Below, in pieces: positions 53,010 to 61,415 of a stretch of 63,463 nucleotides of DNA. The first letter of the stretch is position 1, and every line of letters begins with the position of its first letter. The notes beneath the pieces are model-generated. The model saw only the letters and a list, made by a program, of their open reading frames with translations, was not told the DNA's origin and did no database searches. The position numbers were made by a program, and so were the translations under genes. Source of the DNA: an uncultured Lachnospiraceae bacterium (GTDB taxonomy: Bacteria; Bacillota; Clostridia; Lachnospirales; Lachnospiraceae); assembly GCA_944384125.1 (NCBI GenBank), contig CALWSF010000020.1, positions 1 to 63,463 of the forward strand, in the 5' to 3' direction.

Positions 53010-53127
53010 TTAACAAAAACTCCTTTTCCCATATTTTGAAACGGCTCCCTCACAATCTGCTTCCGCCTGCCTATGCAGGGGTCCGTCTGTCAGCGATGCC
53101 TCTCTTATCGTATAATGATATCCTACT

Positions 53128-53877
53128 TTACCGCCCTTGTCCAATACAAACTGTAAAAAAATAAACATTTTTCGCTCCGGCTTTTTTAAGCGCCCTGGAG
53201 CACGCCTCTATGGTACTTCCTGTTGTGTAAATATCATCCGCCAGAAGAATGTTCATCCCCCTGCAGCCGGCATCCGCCTCAAAGGCCTTCTCCAGGTTGT
53301 GCAGCCGCTCCGATGGTCCCAGTTCTTTCTGAGGCTCTGTATTTTTTATCCGTCGAAGGAACTCCGGACAGACCGGTATTCCCAGCTTATCTCCCAGTTT
53401 TTCCGCCAGGAGCTCCGCCTGATTAAATCCCCGCATTTTGCGGCGGGACGAATGAATCGGCACCGGAACAATACAGTCCGCTCCCATTCTCAAAACCTCT
53501 CTGCCGCATCTTTCTGCCGCTGCACCGGCAAAATAATCCAGATACTCTCTTTTGTTTTTGTACTTTACTGCCGCCATGGAACCGGCAGCCTCCTCAGTAT
53601 AATTAAGAAGAGACACACCATAGGAAAATGAACGGCGGTGCCGGGTACAGTCAGGACAATACTCAGTCTCCCCGATCACAATCTCTTTTCCGCATTTCAT
53701 GCAGAGCGGCGGCTTCACAAAAGAGAGGCGCCGCTCGCACGGCGGGCATATAAGCATTCCCCGGGGCATCACAATATCCCCGCATACCGGACAGCGCCTC
53801 GGATAAAGCGCATCCAGCAGCAAATCAGATGCCCCCTCTGCCATCCTTCCGATTTTTTGTACTCTTTTTCCGAACAA
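53128..53877 (-). CDS. comFC: ComF family protein (phosphoribosyltransferase-like)
   Basis: 249 residues. N-terminal zinc-finger cysteines occur in CPVCGD, CPPCER, CMKCGK and CPDC. The C-terminal phosphoribosyltransferase fold shows VPVPIHSSRRKMRGFNQAELLAEKL and the PRPP loop LLADDIYTTGSTIEACS. In naturally competent bacteria ComFC supports DNA uptake; elsewhere its job is unclear. It follows recD2 by 11 bases, so the two are one operon. ComFA is not adjacent. Confidence 0.92.
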   Translation of the reverse strand: MFGKRVQKIGRMAEGASDLLLDALYPRRCPVCGDIVMPRGMLICPPCERRLSFVKPPLCMKCGKEIVIGETEYCPDCTRHRRSFSYGVSLLNYTEEAAGSMAAVKYKNKREYLDYFAGAAAERCGREVLRMGADCIVPVPIHSSRRKMRGFNQAELLAEKLGDKLGIPVCPEFLRRIKNTEPQKELGPSERLHNLEKAFEADAGCRGMNILLADDIYTTGSTIEACSRALKKAGAKNVYFFTVCIGQGR

Positions 53878-53888
53878 ATCCGGGATCT

Positions 53889-56129
53889 CTACTCCCTCCC
53901 CTCAATTTCCAGAATCCTGTCCCTTAACCCCGAATACCGCTTCTGCTCTGTGGCATTGTCAACCATCTCCTGAAACACCTCGGGAACTCCCACCAGACAG
54001 ACGCAGGAGCGGGCCCGTGTCACAGCTGTATAGAGCAGATTCCGCGTCATCAGCATCCTCGGACCGCTGCACAGAGGAATTACAACCGCAGGATACTCAC
54101 TCCCCTGGGACTTGTGAATCGTGATGGCATATGCCAGCTCCACTTCCTCCATCTGCCGGAACGCATATTCCACTCTCTTTCCCTCATCAAATTCCACCGT
54201 CACAAGCTCGGCAAACGAGTTGATTTCACGTATGGTTCCGATATCCCCGTTAAATACGCCTGTTCCCTTATCCACAGGAACCCCCAGCGAATTAAAAGAA
54301 GTCCACTCAATCTGATAATTATTCTTTATCTGCATGACCTTATCTCCCTCCCGGAAGATAACGCCGCCTATCTCTTTTTCTTCCTTTCCGGGAGACGGAG
54401 GATTCAGAAATTCCTGAAAAATGGTGTTAAGCCGCACCGCTCCCAGCGCTCCCTTGCGCATGGGTGTCATAATCTGGATATCCGACACATCTGCTCCTAC
54501 ATATCCCGGCAGTTTCTGTCTTACCAGAGTAATCATGGCATTTATAACCGCATTGGGATCATCCCGGCGGATAAAAAGGAAATCTCTGCTCGGCTTTCCA
54601 AGTACAATCTTCTCTCCCGCATTAATGCGGTGTGCATTTACAATGATATCGCTCTGAGCTGCCTGGCGGAATATGCGCGTCAGTCTTACCACATGAAAAC
54701 ATTCCGAGTTTATTACATCTCTGAGAACGTTTCCCGGCCCCACGCTGGGAAGCTGATCCACATCCCCTACCAGAATCAGCCTTGTCCCTGCATTAACCGC
54801 ACGCAGCAGCGCATACATAAGATGAATATCCACCATCGACATTTCATCAATAATGACTACGTCTGCATCCAGCGGATTGTCCTCATTTCTCTCAAAATGC
54901 ATGGGCAGGCTCTGCCCTTTCTGAGACTCATCGGGCATTCCCGTAAGCTCCAGAAGCCGGTGTATGGTTCTGGCTTCATATCCGGTAGCCTCCGTCATCC
55001 GCTTGGCAGCACGTCCTGTGGGAGCCGCCAGAAGAATTTCCATGTCTGCCCGCTCAAAATACCGGATAATTGTATTGATTGTCGTTGTTTTACCCGTTCC
55101 GGGACCTCCTGTTATGATAAGAAGGCCGCAGTTGACGGCTTCAATCACGGCTCTGATCTGCAGTTCGTCCAGCTCAAGTCCCTCGTCTCTCTGAACTGCC
55201 TGAAGATTCCGGCGTATCTCCTCCTCCGGCTCAAATCCATTTATATTCAAATCATGCAGCATACGGGCTGTATTCAGCTCCGTATAATAATACTGTGCCG
55301 CATAGACCTGCCGCGCATTTTCCTTACCCCGGATGACAATGCGCTTATCCATCTGCATGTCCATGAGATGCTTGCCAATGAGCTCTTCATCTATCTGCAG
55401 CAGCCCGGCCGCCCGCACATAAAGCTCCTCCTGAGGGAGGTAAGTGTGGCCATTTCCCGATGCCTGAAGAAGTGTATAGAGAATCCCGCTTTTAATACGA
55501 AAATCCGAATCCGGGACCACTCCGATCCGGGCGGCAATCTCATCCGCCAGCTTAAATCCCACCCCCGGAATATCATCCGCCAGCTTGTAGGGATTGTTTT
55601 TCAGCACAGAGTAGAGCGCCGGCCCGTATTCCTGATAGATTTTAACGGCAAGATTCAATGACACCCCATAATTCTGAAGAAACATCATTGCCTGGCGCAT
55701 ATCTTTTTTCTCTTCAATCTGCTCTCCGATAGCCATGGCCATCTTTTCGCTGATTCCCTTTATCTCTGCCAGCCGCTCCGGCTCTTCCTCCATTATCCGG
55801 AGCGTATCGGCTTTAAACTTTTTAACAATCCGGGAAGCTAAAGCAGCCCCGATGCCTTTGATGGCACCGGAGCCTAAATAGCGTTCCACGGAGACCGTAT
55901 CCTCCGGCATGCTTAGCTCATAGCTCTCAACCGCCAGCTGCTCTCCGTAAATGGGATGCTCTGTTATATGTCCCGAAGCTGTTACCAGCTCGCCCTCAGC
56001 AATATAGGAAAATGTCCCCACCAGGATGTACTCTTCCCCGTCATCCGCGCCGCTGACGCTCAGGACAGTATAACCATTATCCTCATTCCGATATTTTATT
56101 TTCTCAATATATCCCTTAACTGTTGCCAT
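53889..56129 (-). CDS. recD2: RecD2-type ATP-dependent DNA helicase (SF1B)
   Basis: 746 residues, normal for RecD2 of Firmicutes, which work without RecBC. N-terminal OB-like segment (GYIEKIKYRNEDNGYTVLSV), tandem helix-hairpin-helix motifs around 85-200 (GSGAIKGIGAALASRIVKKF, IPGVGFKLADEIA), then the helicase core: Walker A TGGPGTGKTTT (about 340), Walker B VVIIDEMSMVD, motif III LVGDVDQLPSVGPG, and the UvrD-C-like ending with YAITIHKSQGSEYP. 5'-3' unwinding in replication or repair is the family role. It is followed by comFC. Confidence 0.95.
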   Translation of the reverse strand: MATVKGYIEKIKYRNEDNGYTVLSVSGADDGEEYILVGTFSYIAEGELVTASGHITEHPIYGEQLAVESYELSMPEDTVSVERYLGSGAIKGIGAALASRIVKKFKADTLRIMEEEPERLAEIKGISEKMAMAIGEQIEEKKDMRQAMMFLQNYGVSLNLAVKIYQEYGPALYSVLKNNPYKLADDIPGVGFKLADEIAARIGVVPDSDFRIKSGILYTLLQASGNGHTYLPQEELYVRAAGLLQIDEELIGKHLMDMQMDKRIVIRGKENARQVYAAQYYYTELNTARMLHDLNINGFEPEEEIRRNLQAVQRDEGLELDELQIRAVIEAVNCGLLIITGGPGTGKTTTINTIIRYFERADMEILLAAPTGRAAKRMTEATGYEARTIHRLLELTGMPDESQKGQSLPMHFERNEDNPLDADVVIIDEMSMVDIHLMYALLRAVNAGTRLILVGDVDQLPSVGPGNVLRDVINSECFHVVRLTRIFRQAAQSDIIVNAHRINAGEKIVLGKPSRDFLFIRRDDPNAVINAMITLVRQKLPGYVGADVSDIQIMTPMRKGALGAVRLNTIFQEFLNPPSPGKEEKEIGGVIFREGDKVMQIKNNYQIEWTSFNSLGVPVDKGTGVFNGDIGTIREINSFAELVTVEFDEGKRVEYAFRQMEEVELAYAITIHKSQGSEYPAVVIPLCSGPRMLMTRNLLYTAVTRARSCVCLVGVPEVFQEMVDNATEQKRYSGLRDRILEIEGRE

Positions 56130-56188
56130 AATTTATCTGCCGTCTGCCATCCGGCCGGAAATCATCCGAATCCGAAGGCTCTGCCCGA

Positions 56189-57196
56189 TCAGTCATACTC
56201 CTTCGCAGAAGGATCTCCGTGAGCAAATTCAATGAATTTGCCGGTTCCGATAGCCACAGCTGTCAGCGGATCCTCCGCAATCATTGTGGTAATTCCTGTT
56301 TTTTCCTCAATCAGCGCATCAAGTCCGCTTAAAAGAGAACCACCTCCGGTAAGAACAATGCCTCTGTCAAAAATATCAGCGGCCAGCTCCGGCGGAGTGC
56401 GCTCCAGTACATTGTGTACGGCATCTACGATCTGAAGGGCAGGTTCTCTGAGTGCCTCCAGTGTCTCATCAGAAGTTACCACAATGGTTTTCGGCAGTCC
56501 CGTTACAAGGTTCCGGCCGCGCACCTCCATGGTAACAACCTCCGGACGACGGTAGGCCGCCCCGATATTGATCTTTATCTCCTCTGCAGTTCTCTCACCG
56601 ATAAGAAGATTGTGCTTCTTTCTCATATAGCGGACAAGTGCCTCATCAAAGTCATCTCCTGCTACCTTGATAGACGTGCTCACAACCGTACCGCCCAGAG
56701 AGATAACCGCAATATCCGCCGTACCGCCTCCGATATCTACGATCATGTTTCCGCAGGCCTTGGAGATATCTATACCGGCTCCAATGGCTGCCGCAACAGG
56801 CTCCTCAATAATGGAGACCTCTCTGGCACCTGCCTGATACGTGGCATCCTCAACCGCCTTTCTCTCCACCTCGGTTGCACCGCTGGGAATACATACACTG
56901 ATTCTCGGTTTGCGGAGAGTCCTTTTGCCCACAGCTTTGTTGATAAAATATTTAAGCATTTTTTCAGTTACTGTATAATCTGAAATGACACCCTGCCGGA
57001 GCGGACGCACCGCCACAATATTTCCCGGAGTTCTGCCGATCATCAGGCGTGCTTCCTCGCCAATCGCCATAATCTTATTTGTATCACGGTCGATTGCCAC
57101 AACGGACGGCTCTTTTAATACAACGCCTTTTCCCTTGATATACACAAGGATACTGGCCGTGCCCAGATCGATACCAATGTCATTGGACATCATCAT
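56189..57196 (-). CDS. Rod-shape-determining protein, MreB/Mbl actin homologue
   Basis: 335 residues from ATG 57196 (AGGAGG about 10 bases upstream; the frame continues to 57277). Actin-fold motifs are clear: DIGIDLGTASILVYIKGKGVV (phosphate 1), MIVDIGGGTADIAVISLGG (phosphate 2) and GIVLTGGGSLLSGLDALI (adenosine). It polymerises under the membrane and directs lateral wall synthesis. MreC and MreD are not adjacent, so this may be an Mbl- or MreBH-type paralogue. It precedes recD2 by 59 bases. Confidence 0.95.
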   Translation of the reverse strand: MMMSNDIGIDLGTASILVYIKGKGVVLKEPSVVAIDRDTNKIMAIGEEARLMIGRTPGNIVAVRPLRQGVISDYTVTEKMLKYFINKAVGKRTLRKPRISVCIPSGATEVERKAVEDATYQAGAREVSIIEEPVAAAIGAGIDISKACGNMIVDIGGGTADIAVISLGGTVVSTSIKVAGDDFDEALVRYMRKKHNLLIGERTAEEIKINIGAAYRRPEVVTMEVRGRNLVTGLPKTIVVTSDETLEALREPALQIVDAVHNVLERTPPELAADIFDRGIVLTGGGSLLSGLDALIEEKTGITTMIAEDPLTAVAIGTGKFIEFAHGDPSAKEYD

Positions 57197-57350
57197 ATTT
57201 GTTCTTCCTCCTGATTTGTAATCTGACTTGCCGCTTTCCAATTTCGGCCTGACGTTCTCATTGAAAAGCATCGGCAATTTATTCTCTTTTCAACCAACAT
57301 TTTTATTATAAAAATCTGCCCTTTCATGCAGGCAGACTATACCGTCTACT

Positions 57351-57379
57351 ATTATATACAATTTCATTCCCTTTTGAAA
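57351..57379 (-). promoter_or_regulatory. Candidate mreB promoter
   Basis: On the minus strand TTTCAA (57374-57379), 17 bases, TATAAT (57351-57356). The -10 is perfect and the -35 weak. The leader would be about 150 bases. Confidence 0.5.
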
Positions 57380-57485
57380 GGGTTTTTTATTTTTTTATGA
57401 TGTTTATTATTTTTTTATTGAAGGGACACACTTTCGTCACAAATTCTTCCTATAATACAACTATGTTATCCGAAAGGATGACAGG

Positions 57486-57524
57486 CCTTTGTTTCAAGTG
57501 TTGCTTGAAATAACAAAGCTTTTT
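57486..57524 (+). terminator. Terminator-like hairpin with T run on the plus strand
   Basis: CTTTGTT-TTCAAG type arm pairs with CTTGAA and AACAAAG with a small bulge, then CTTTTTC. No coding gene precedes it on this strand. Confidence 0.5.
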
Positions 57525-57604
57525 CATACTCATACCGGACGGTTTTTACCGTCCGGCCCCCCTAAGCCAATTTCTTTTTTATATATACCTACCATTCCCA
57601 ATTT

Positions 57605-57650
57605 AAAGCGAAACCTTTGGCAGACAGAAATCTGCTGAAGGTTTTGCTTT
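57605..57650. terminator. Second hairpin downstream of the ABC-F gene
   Basis: AAAGC-AAACCTT and AAGGTTT-GCTTT arms around an inner CAGA/TCTG hairpin. On the minus strand it follows the first hairpin and is AT-rich at its base; it can also act on the plus strand. Confidence 0.55.
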
Positions 57651-57666
57651 TATCTGTCTCTTAAGT

Positions 57667-57707
57667 GCCGGTCCGGGAACGAATAAAACGTACGCTCCCG
57701 GACCGGC
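57667..57707. terminator. Very stable hairpin just after the ABC-F stop codon
   Basis: GCCGGTCCGGGA (57667-57678) and TCCCGGACCGGC (57696-57707), a perfect 12-bp GC-rich stem starting 8 bases after the stop. No T tract follows on the minus strand, so it may protect the mRNA end or act with the next hairpin. Confidence 0.65.
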
Positions 57708-57714
57708 TCCTGCT

Positions 57715-59268
57715 TTATATTTTAAGACTCCACTCACTGCAGTCCCACACTCTGGTCGCAAACCCCTCGTAAAAATCCGGTTCATGGCAGATCAGAAGCA
57801 TACTCCCCCGATACGCAGCCAGCGCTCTCTTAAGTTCTTCCTTGGCATCCACATCCAGATGGTTTGTAGGCTCATCCAGAAGAAGCAGGTTTGTCTCACG
57901 GTTAATCAGTTTGCACAGTCTTACCTTTGCCTGCTCCCCGCCGCTAAGAACACGTACCTGGCTCTCAATATGCTGTGTGGTCAGCCCGCATTTTGCCAGT
58001 GCAGCCCGGACCTGATACTGGGTGTAGGACGGAAACTCTTTCCAGATCTCTTCGATGCAGGTCGCTGTATTGTCCTCAGAAGATTCCTGTTCGAAATATC
58101 CGATTGAAAGATAATCGCCCAGCGTTACCGTACCTGCAAGTGATGCAGTCAGCCCCAGAATACTTTTTAAAAGCGTCGTTTTCCCGATTCCGTTGGCTCC
58201 TACCACAGCAATCTTCTCGCCCCGCTCCATATAAAGATCAAGAGGCTTTGACAGAGGCTCATCATACCCGATGACAAGTCCTTCCGTTTCAAAAATACAC
58301 TTTCCGGCCGCCCGCGCCTCCAGAAAATGAAATTCCGGCTTGGGTTTCTCTCTGGCCAGCTCAATCACATCCATCTTGTCCAGCTTTTTCTGTCTTGACA
58401 TGGCCATATTTCTCGTCGCCACTCTCGCCTTGTTGCGCGCCACAAAATCCTGAAGCTGGGCGATCTCCTGCTGCTGACGCTTATAAGCCGCCTCCTGCTG
58501 TGCTTTTTTTACCTCATACACCTCACGGAATTTATCGTAATCTCCCACGTAGCGGGTAAGGCTCTGATTTTCCATATGATAGATAAGGTTAATCACACTG
58601 TTGAGAAACGGAATATCGTGAGAAATAAGAATAAACGCATTTTCATACTCCTGAAGATAACGCTTAAGCCACTCGATATGCTGGACGTCCAGATAATTGG
58701 TAGGCTCATCCAGCAAAAGAATATCCGGCTTTTCAAGAAGCAGCTTTCCCATCAGCACCTTGGTACGCTGTCCTCCGCTCAGCTCTGTTACATCCCTGTC
58801 AAGACCAATCTCCGAAAGCCCCAGCGCTCTTCCCACTTCCTCGACCTTTGCATCAATGGAATAGAAATCGTGATTCATCAGAAGATCCTGAATTGTCCCC
58901 AGCTCTTCCATCATGCTTTCCATCTCATCTTCCGGCGCATCTCCCAGCCTGTCGCAGATCGCATTCATCTGCTCCTCAAGTTCAAAAAGGAAGGCAAAGG
59001 CACTTTTGAGGACAGAGCGTATCGTCATCCCTTTTTCCAGTACGGCGTGCTGATCAAGGTACCCCACCCGGACACGTTTTGCCCATTCAACTTTTCCCTC
59101 ATCCGGCTGAAGCTTCCCCGTTATGATATTCATAAAGGTAGATTTTCCCTCTCCGTTTGCTCCCACAAGACCAATATGTTCTCCCTTAAGAAGCCGGAAT
59201 GACACATCCTGAAAAATTGCTCTGTCTCCGAAACCATGGCTTAAATGTTCTACATTCAGTATACTCAC
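57715..59268 (-). CDS. ABC-F family ATPase, YkpA/YbiT-like
   Basis: 517 residues with two ABC domains and no membrane segment. Walker A motifs are GANGEGKST and GANGIGKTT; signatures ELSGGQRTK and VLSGGEQAK; Walker B LLLDEPTNYLD and LLLDEPTNHLD. Between them the linker (VKKAQQEAAYKRQQQEIAQLQ) is the helical P-site tRNA interaction motif. ABC-F proteins act on the ribosome, either helping stalled translation or giving antibiotic protection. Sequence resembles the housekeeping YkpA group, not the Vga/OptrA resistance groups, though this needs a tree. It starts 3 bases after the Gfo/Idh gene stop. Confidence 0.93.
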   Translation of the reverse strand: MSILNVEHLSHGFGDRAIFQDVSFRLLKGEHIGLVGANGEGKSTFMNIITGKLQPDEGKVEWAKRVRVGYLDQHAVLEKGMTIRSVLKSAFAFLFELEEQMNAICDRLGDAPEDEMESMMEELGTIQDLLMNHDFYSIDAKVEEVGRALGLSEIGLDRDVTELSGGQRTKVLMGKLLLEKPDILLLDEPTNYLDVQHIEWLKRYLQEYENAFILISHDIPFLNSVINLIYHMENQSLTRYVGDYDKFREVYEVKKAQQEAAYKRQQQEIAQLQDFVARNKARVATRNMAMSRQKKLDKMDVIELAREKPKPEFHFLEARAAGKCIFETEGLVIGYDEPLSKPLDLYMERGEKIAVVGANGIGKTTLLKSILGLTASLAGTVTLGDYLSIGYFEQESSEDNTATCIEEIWKEFPSYTQYQVRAALAKCGLTTQHIESQVRVLSGGEQAKVRLCKLINRETNLLLLDEPTNHLDVDAKEELKRALAAYRGSMLLICHEPDFYEGFATRVWDCSEWSLKI

Positions 59269-59271
59269 GAA

Positions 59272-60273
59272 TCATACCCCTTTCTGTCTCTGTTCGCAGG
59301 GATAAGAAAGCCCCCACGCCTTCCGGAGAGCATCCATCTGCTTCATCATATATACCGTGTCACTGTGAGGCATCTCAGGGCACTGACAAATTCCCTCATT
59401 TATTGCTCGCAGGCAGCTTTTTACCTCGTACTCATACCCTGTTATCTGCAGAGGACACCGGATCTTTTTTACCGGCCTGTGATCGGCTCCGTACACTGTA
59501 AAAGACTGGGGATTATTTATATTTTCGACCTCAATATAACCCTTCTCCCCATAAATAACGCCTCTTCTGTCACTTATCCCGTTCATTGTGGCATTGAGCA
59601 CGGCCATACGTCCGTCCCGGTAATGAATTGTAATGCTCTCCTGACCGTCCACTCCCGTCTCCGTCATCTGAACCGAACTGTCAATCCGCTCGATGTCTGT
59701 TCCAAAAGCCATGGCTGCAAAATTCAGCGTATATACGCCCACATCCAGCAGGGCTCCGCCGGCAAGCTCCGGCCGGATTAAACGCTCCTTACCGCATATG
59801 CGGTATCCCAGATTGGCCGTGAGCATACAGGGCTTTCCAATTATCCCTGATGCCAGAAGTTCATCCAGCATCCCCCGCATCGGCATATACCGGGTCCAGA
59901 TAGCCTCCGCAAGGAGAAGCCCTTTCTTTTCTGCCATGGCCGTTACCTCTTTTGCCTGTGCCGCATTGACTGTAAACGCCTTTTCACACAGGACATGCTT
60001 TCCATGCTCCAGACAGAGCCGGATATGATCATAATGATGAGAGTGGGGAGTTGCAATATATATAAGATCAACCCTCTCATCATTTACAAGCTCTTCATAA
60101 GAGCCATATGATACCTCAAACCCAAACTCCCCGCGAAATGCTTCTGCCCTCTCTTTATCCCGTGCTCCTACTGCCCGGCAACAAAATTCTCTGTTCTTTT
60201 CTTCCATACCGTTAAGCGTTTCTGCCATCGTCCGTGCGATATTTCCGGCACCTAAAATTCCAATATGAATCAT
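59272..60273 (-). CDS. Gfo/Idh/MocA-family NAD(P)-dependent oxidoreductase
   Basis: 333 residues. The Rossmann half begins IGILGAGNIARTMAETL; the sugar-binding half has EKAFTVNAAQAKEV (the EKP motif with Ala for Pro) and ALLDVGVYTLNFAAMAFG, which is the catalytic Asp-x-x-x-Tyr region. It would oxidise or reduce a cyclic polyol, sugar or dihydrodiol; the closest general type is the trans-1,2-dihydrobenzene-1,2-diol dehydrogenase-like group. The 3-base gap to the ABC-F gene means co-transcription, though no functional link is obvious. Confidence 0.9.
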   Translation of the reverse strand: MIHIGILGAGNIARTMAETLNGMEEKNREFCCRAVGARDKERAEAFRGEFGFEVSYGSYEELVNDERVDLIYIATPHSHHYDHIRLCLEHGKHVLCEKAFTVNAAQAKEVTAMAEKKGLLLAEAIWTRYMPMRGMLDELLASGIIGKPCMLTANLGYRICGKERLIRPELAGGALLDVGVYTLNFAAMAFGTDIERIDSSVQMTETGVDGQESITIHYRDGRMAVLNATMNGISDRRGVIYGEKGYIEVENINNPQSFTVYGADHRPVKKIRCPLQITGYEYEVKSCLRAINEGICQCPEMPHSDTVYMMKQMDALRKAWGLSYPCEQRQKGV

Positions 60274-60353
60274 TCCTCTGCCCTTTCCCTCTAAAAATTC
60301 ATTTCTTTATTGTACACGAAGCGCCAAAAACTGGCAAGAGGCGTAAAATCCCC

Positions 60354-60383
60354 TTGCACCTCTTCCTTTATTTATAGTATGAT
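60354..60383 (+). promoter_or_regulatory. Promoter of the PF06541 membrane protein gene
   Basis: TTGCAC (60354-60359), 18 bases, TATGAT (60378-60383). It gives a leader of about 40 bases. Confidence 0.6.
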
Positions 60384-60428
60384 ACCATGGAATAAACCAC
60401 AAACATCTGCTTTTAACAGGAGAGAAAT

Positions 60429-61415
60429 ATGTATACGTACAGCCCTGAGCAATGGCTCTCATTTTTCTACATTTACTGTTTTTTTGGATGGATCTTTGAA
60501 TCCGTCTATGTTTCCGTAAAAAGCCGTCATTTCGTGAACCGGGGATTTCTTCGTCTGCCCATGCTTCCGCTCTACGGATCCGGTGCCGTGATGATGCTGT
60601 GGGTCTCTCTGCCATTTCAGAACAGCATTCTTCTTGTATACTTATCCGGAGTGATCGCGGCTACCGCTCTGGAATATGTAACGGGATACGTAATGGAACG
60701 GCTGTTTAAAATGCGCTACTGGGATTACAGCACAAAGAGGTTTCAGCTGCACGGCTATATCTGCCTCTCCTCATCCATTGCCTGGGGTTTCCTCACAATT
60801 CTTCTGACCGAGGTCATCCATCAGCATGTATCAGATTTTGTTCTGAGCCTTCCCACAGTCGTACTCCGCCTGTGCCTGCTCGTCATATCTGCCGCATTTA
60901 TCGCCGATGCATATGAATCTGTCAGAGAAGCTCTTGCGCTTGGAAAAGTCCTTGAGGCTATGACGAAGCTGCAGGAGGAAATCGAAGAACTTCAGGCCAG
61001 AATTGCCGCTCTCAGGGAAGAAGCCGCAGAACATGTTTCCTCAGCAAGAGGAGAGACAGCAGAAAGACTCTCTTCCCTCAGGCTGGAAGCAGAAGAAAAG
61101 CTTATGGCTGTCCGGGAAGAAACGGCAGAACGCCTGGCTTCCATAAAGGGAGAAACTTCCGAGCGCCTGACTTCCTTAAAGGATGAAACTTCCGAACGTC
61201 TTGCCTCCATCAAAGAAGAAACTTCCGTCAGACTGGCTCTGCTCAATCGTCAGCTGGAAGATGCCGTTGAAAGGAGAAAAGCTCTCAGAACAAAAAATAA
61301 GCTTCGCCGTTTCTACCGCATCGGTCTTCTGAAAGGCAATCCGGGAGCTTCATCTTCCCGTTTTTCCGATGCACTCCAGGAACTGCGCTCTCTGATTGAA
61401 CACAAAAATCAATAA
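60429..61415 (+). CDS. PF06541-type putative ABC transporter permease (CmpB-like) with hendecad coiled-coil tail
   Basis: 328 residues. The N-terminal 165 residues hold about five membrane helices with the family marks FFGWIFESVYVSVKSRHFVNRGFL, PLYGSGAVMM, LEYVTGYVMERLF and WDYSTKRFQLHGYICL. Despite the family name no transport activity is proven. The C-terminal half is a soluble coiled coil including seven near-perfect eleven-residue repeats (196-272). It might be a membrane scaffold. AGGAGAG lies 5 bases before the ATG. Its 3' end overlaps the convergent BlaR1 gene by 7 bases. Confidence 0.88.
   Translation: MYTYSPEQWLSFFYIYCFFGWIFESVYVSVKSRHFVNRGFLRLPMLPLYGSGAVMMLWVSLPFQNSILLVYLSGVIAATALEYVTGYVMERLFKMRYWDYSTKRFQLHGYICLSSSIAWGFLTILLTEVIHQHVSDFVLSLPTVVLRLCLLVISAAFIADAYESVREALALGKVLEAMTKLQEEIEELQARIAALREEAAEHVSSARGETAERLSSLRLEAEEKLMAVREETAERLASIKGETSERLTSLKDETSERLASIKEETSVRLALLNRQLEDAVERRKALRTKNKLRRFYRIGLLKGNPGASSSRFSDALQELRSLIEHKNQ
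61014..61244 (+). repeat. Seven 33-bp in-frame repeats encoding an eleven-residue coiled-coil unit
   Basis: Units read REEAAEHVSSA, RGETAERLSSL, RLEAEEKLMAV, REETAERLASI, KGETSERLTSL, KDETSERLASI and KEETSVRLALL. Consensus: basic, acidic or small, Glu, Thr, small, Glu, Arg, Leu, small, Ser, hydrophobic. Eleven-residue spacing forms a straight or slightly right-handed coiled coil. The nearly identical later units point to recent duplication. Confidence 0.93.

Larger units (their letters stand above)
57197..57714. other. 518-base gap with promoter, four hairpins and a possible small RNA
   Basis: No coding frame is credible. The right-hand part has the two ABC-F downstream hairpins. On the plus strand a TATAAT at 57451-57456 is followed by a small ATCC-GAAA-GGAT hairpin and then a terminator-like structure at 57486-57524, which would give a transcript of about 65 bases. 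The -35 is poor. A further plus-strand hairpin with T run lies at 57369-57388. The mreB promoter is at 57351-57379. A separate perfect hairpin (CCGGACGG and CCGTCCGG) is at 57535-57556. Confidence 0.45.

Noticed and set aside
54114-55661. Open frame of 515 codons on the plus strand
   Set aside because: It lies wholly antisense to recD2, whose helicase motifs are unmistakable. Its product is rich in His, Arg, Ser and Cys with no motif, as shadow frames are.
57421-57560. Riboswitch (c-di-GMP or preQ1 type) before a plus-strand gene
   Set aside because: No match to the conserved cores of these classes and no downstream plus-strand gene.
61014-61244. Non-coding minisatellite
   Set aside because: The 33-bp units keep frame and encode a consistent eleven-residue coiled-coil pattern, so this is a protein repeat.
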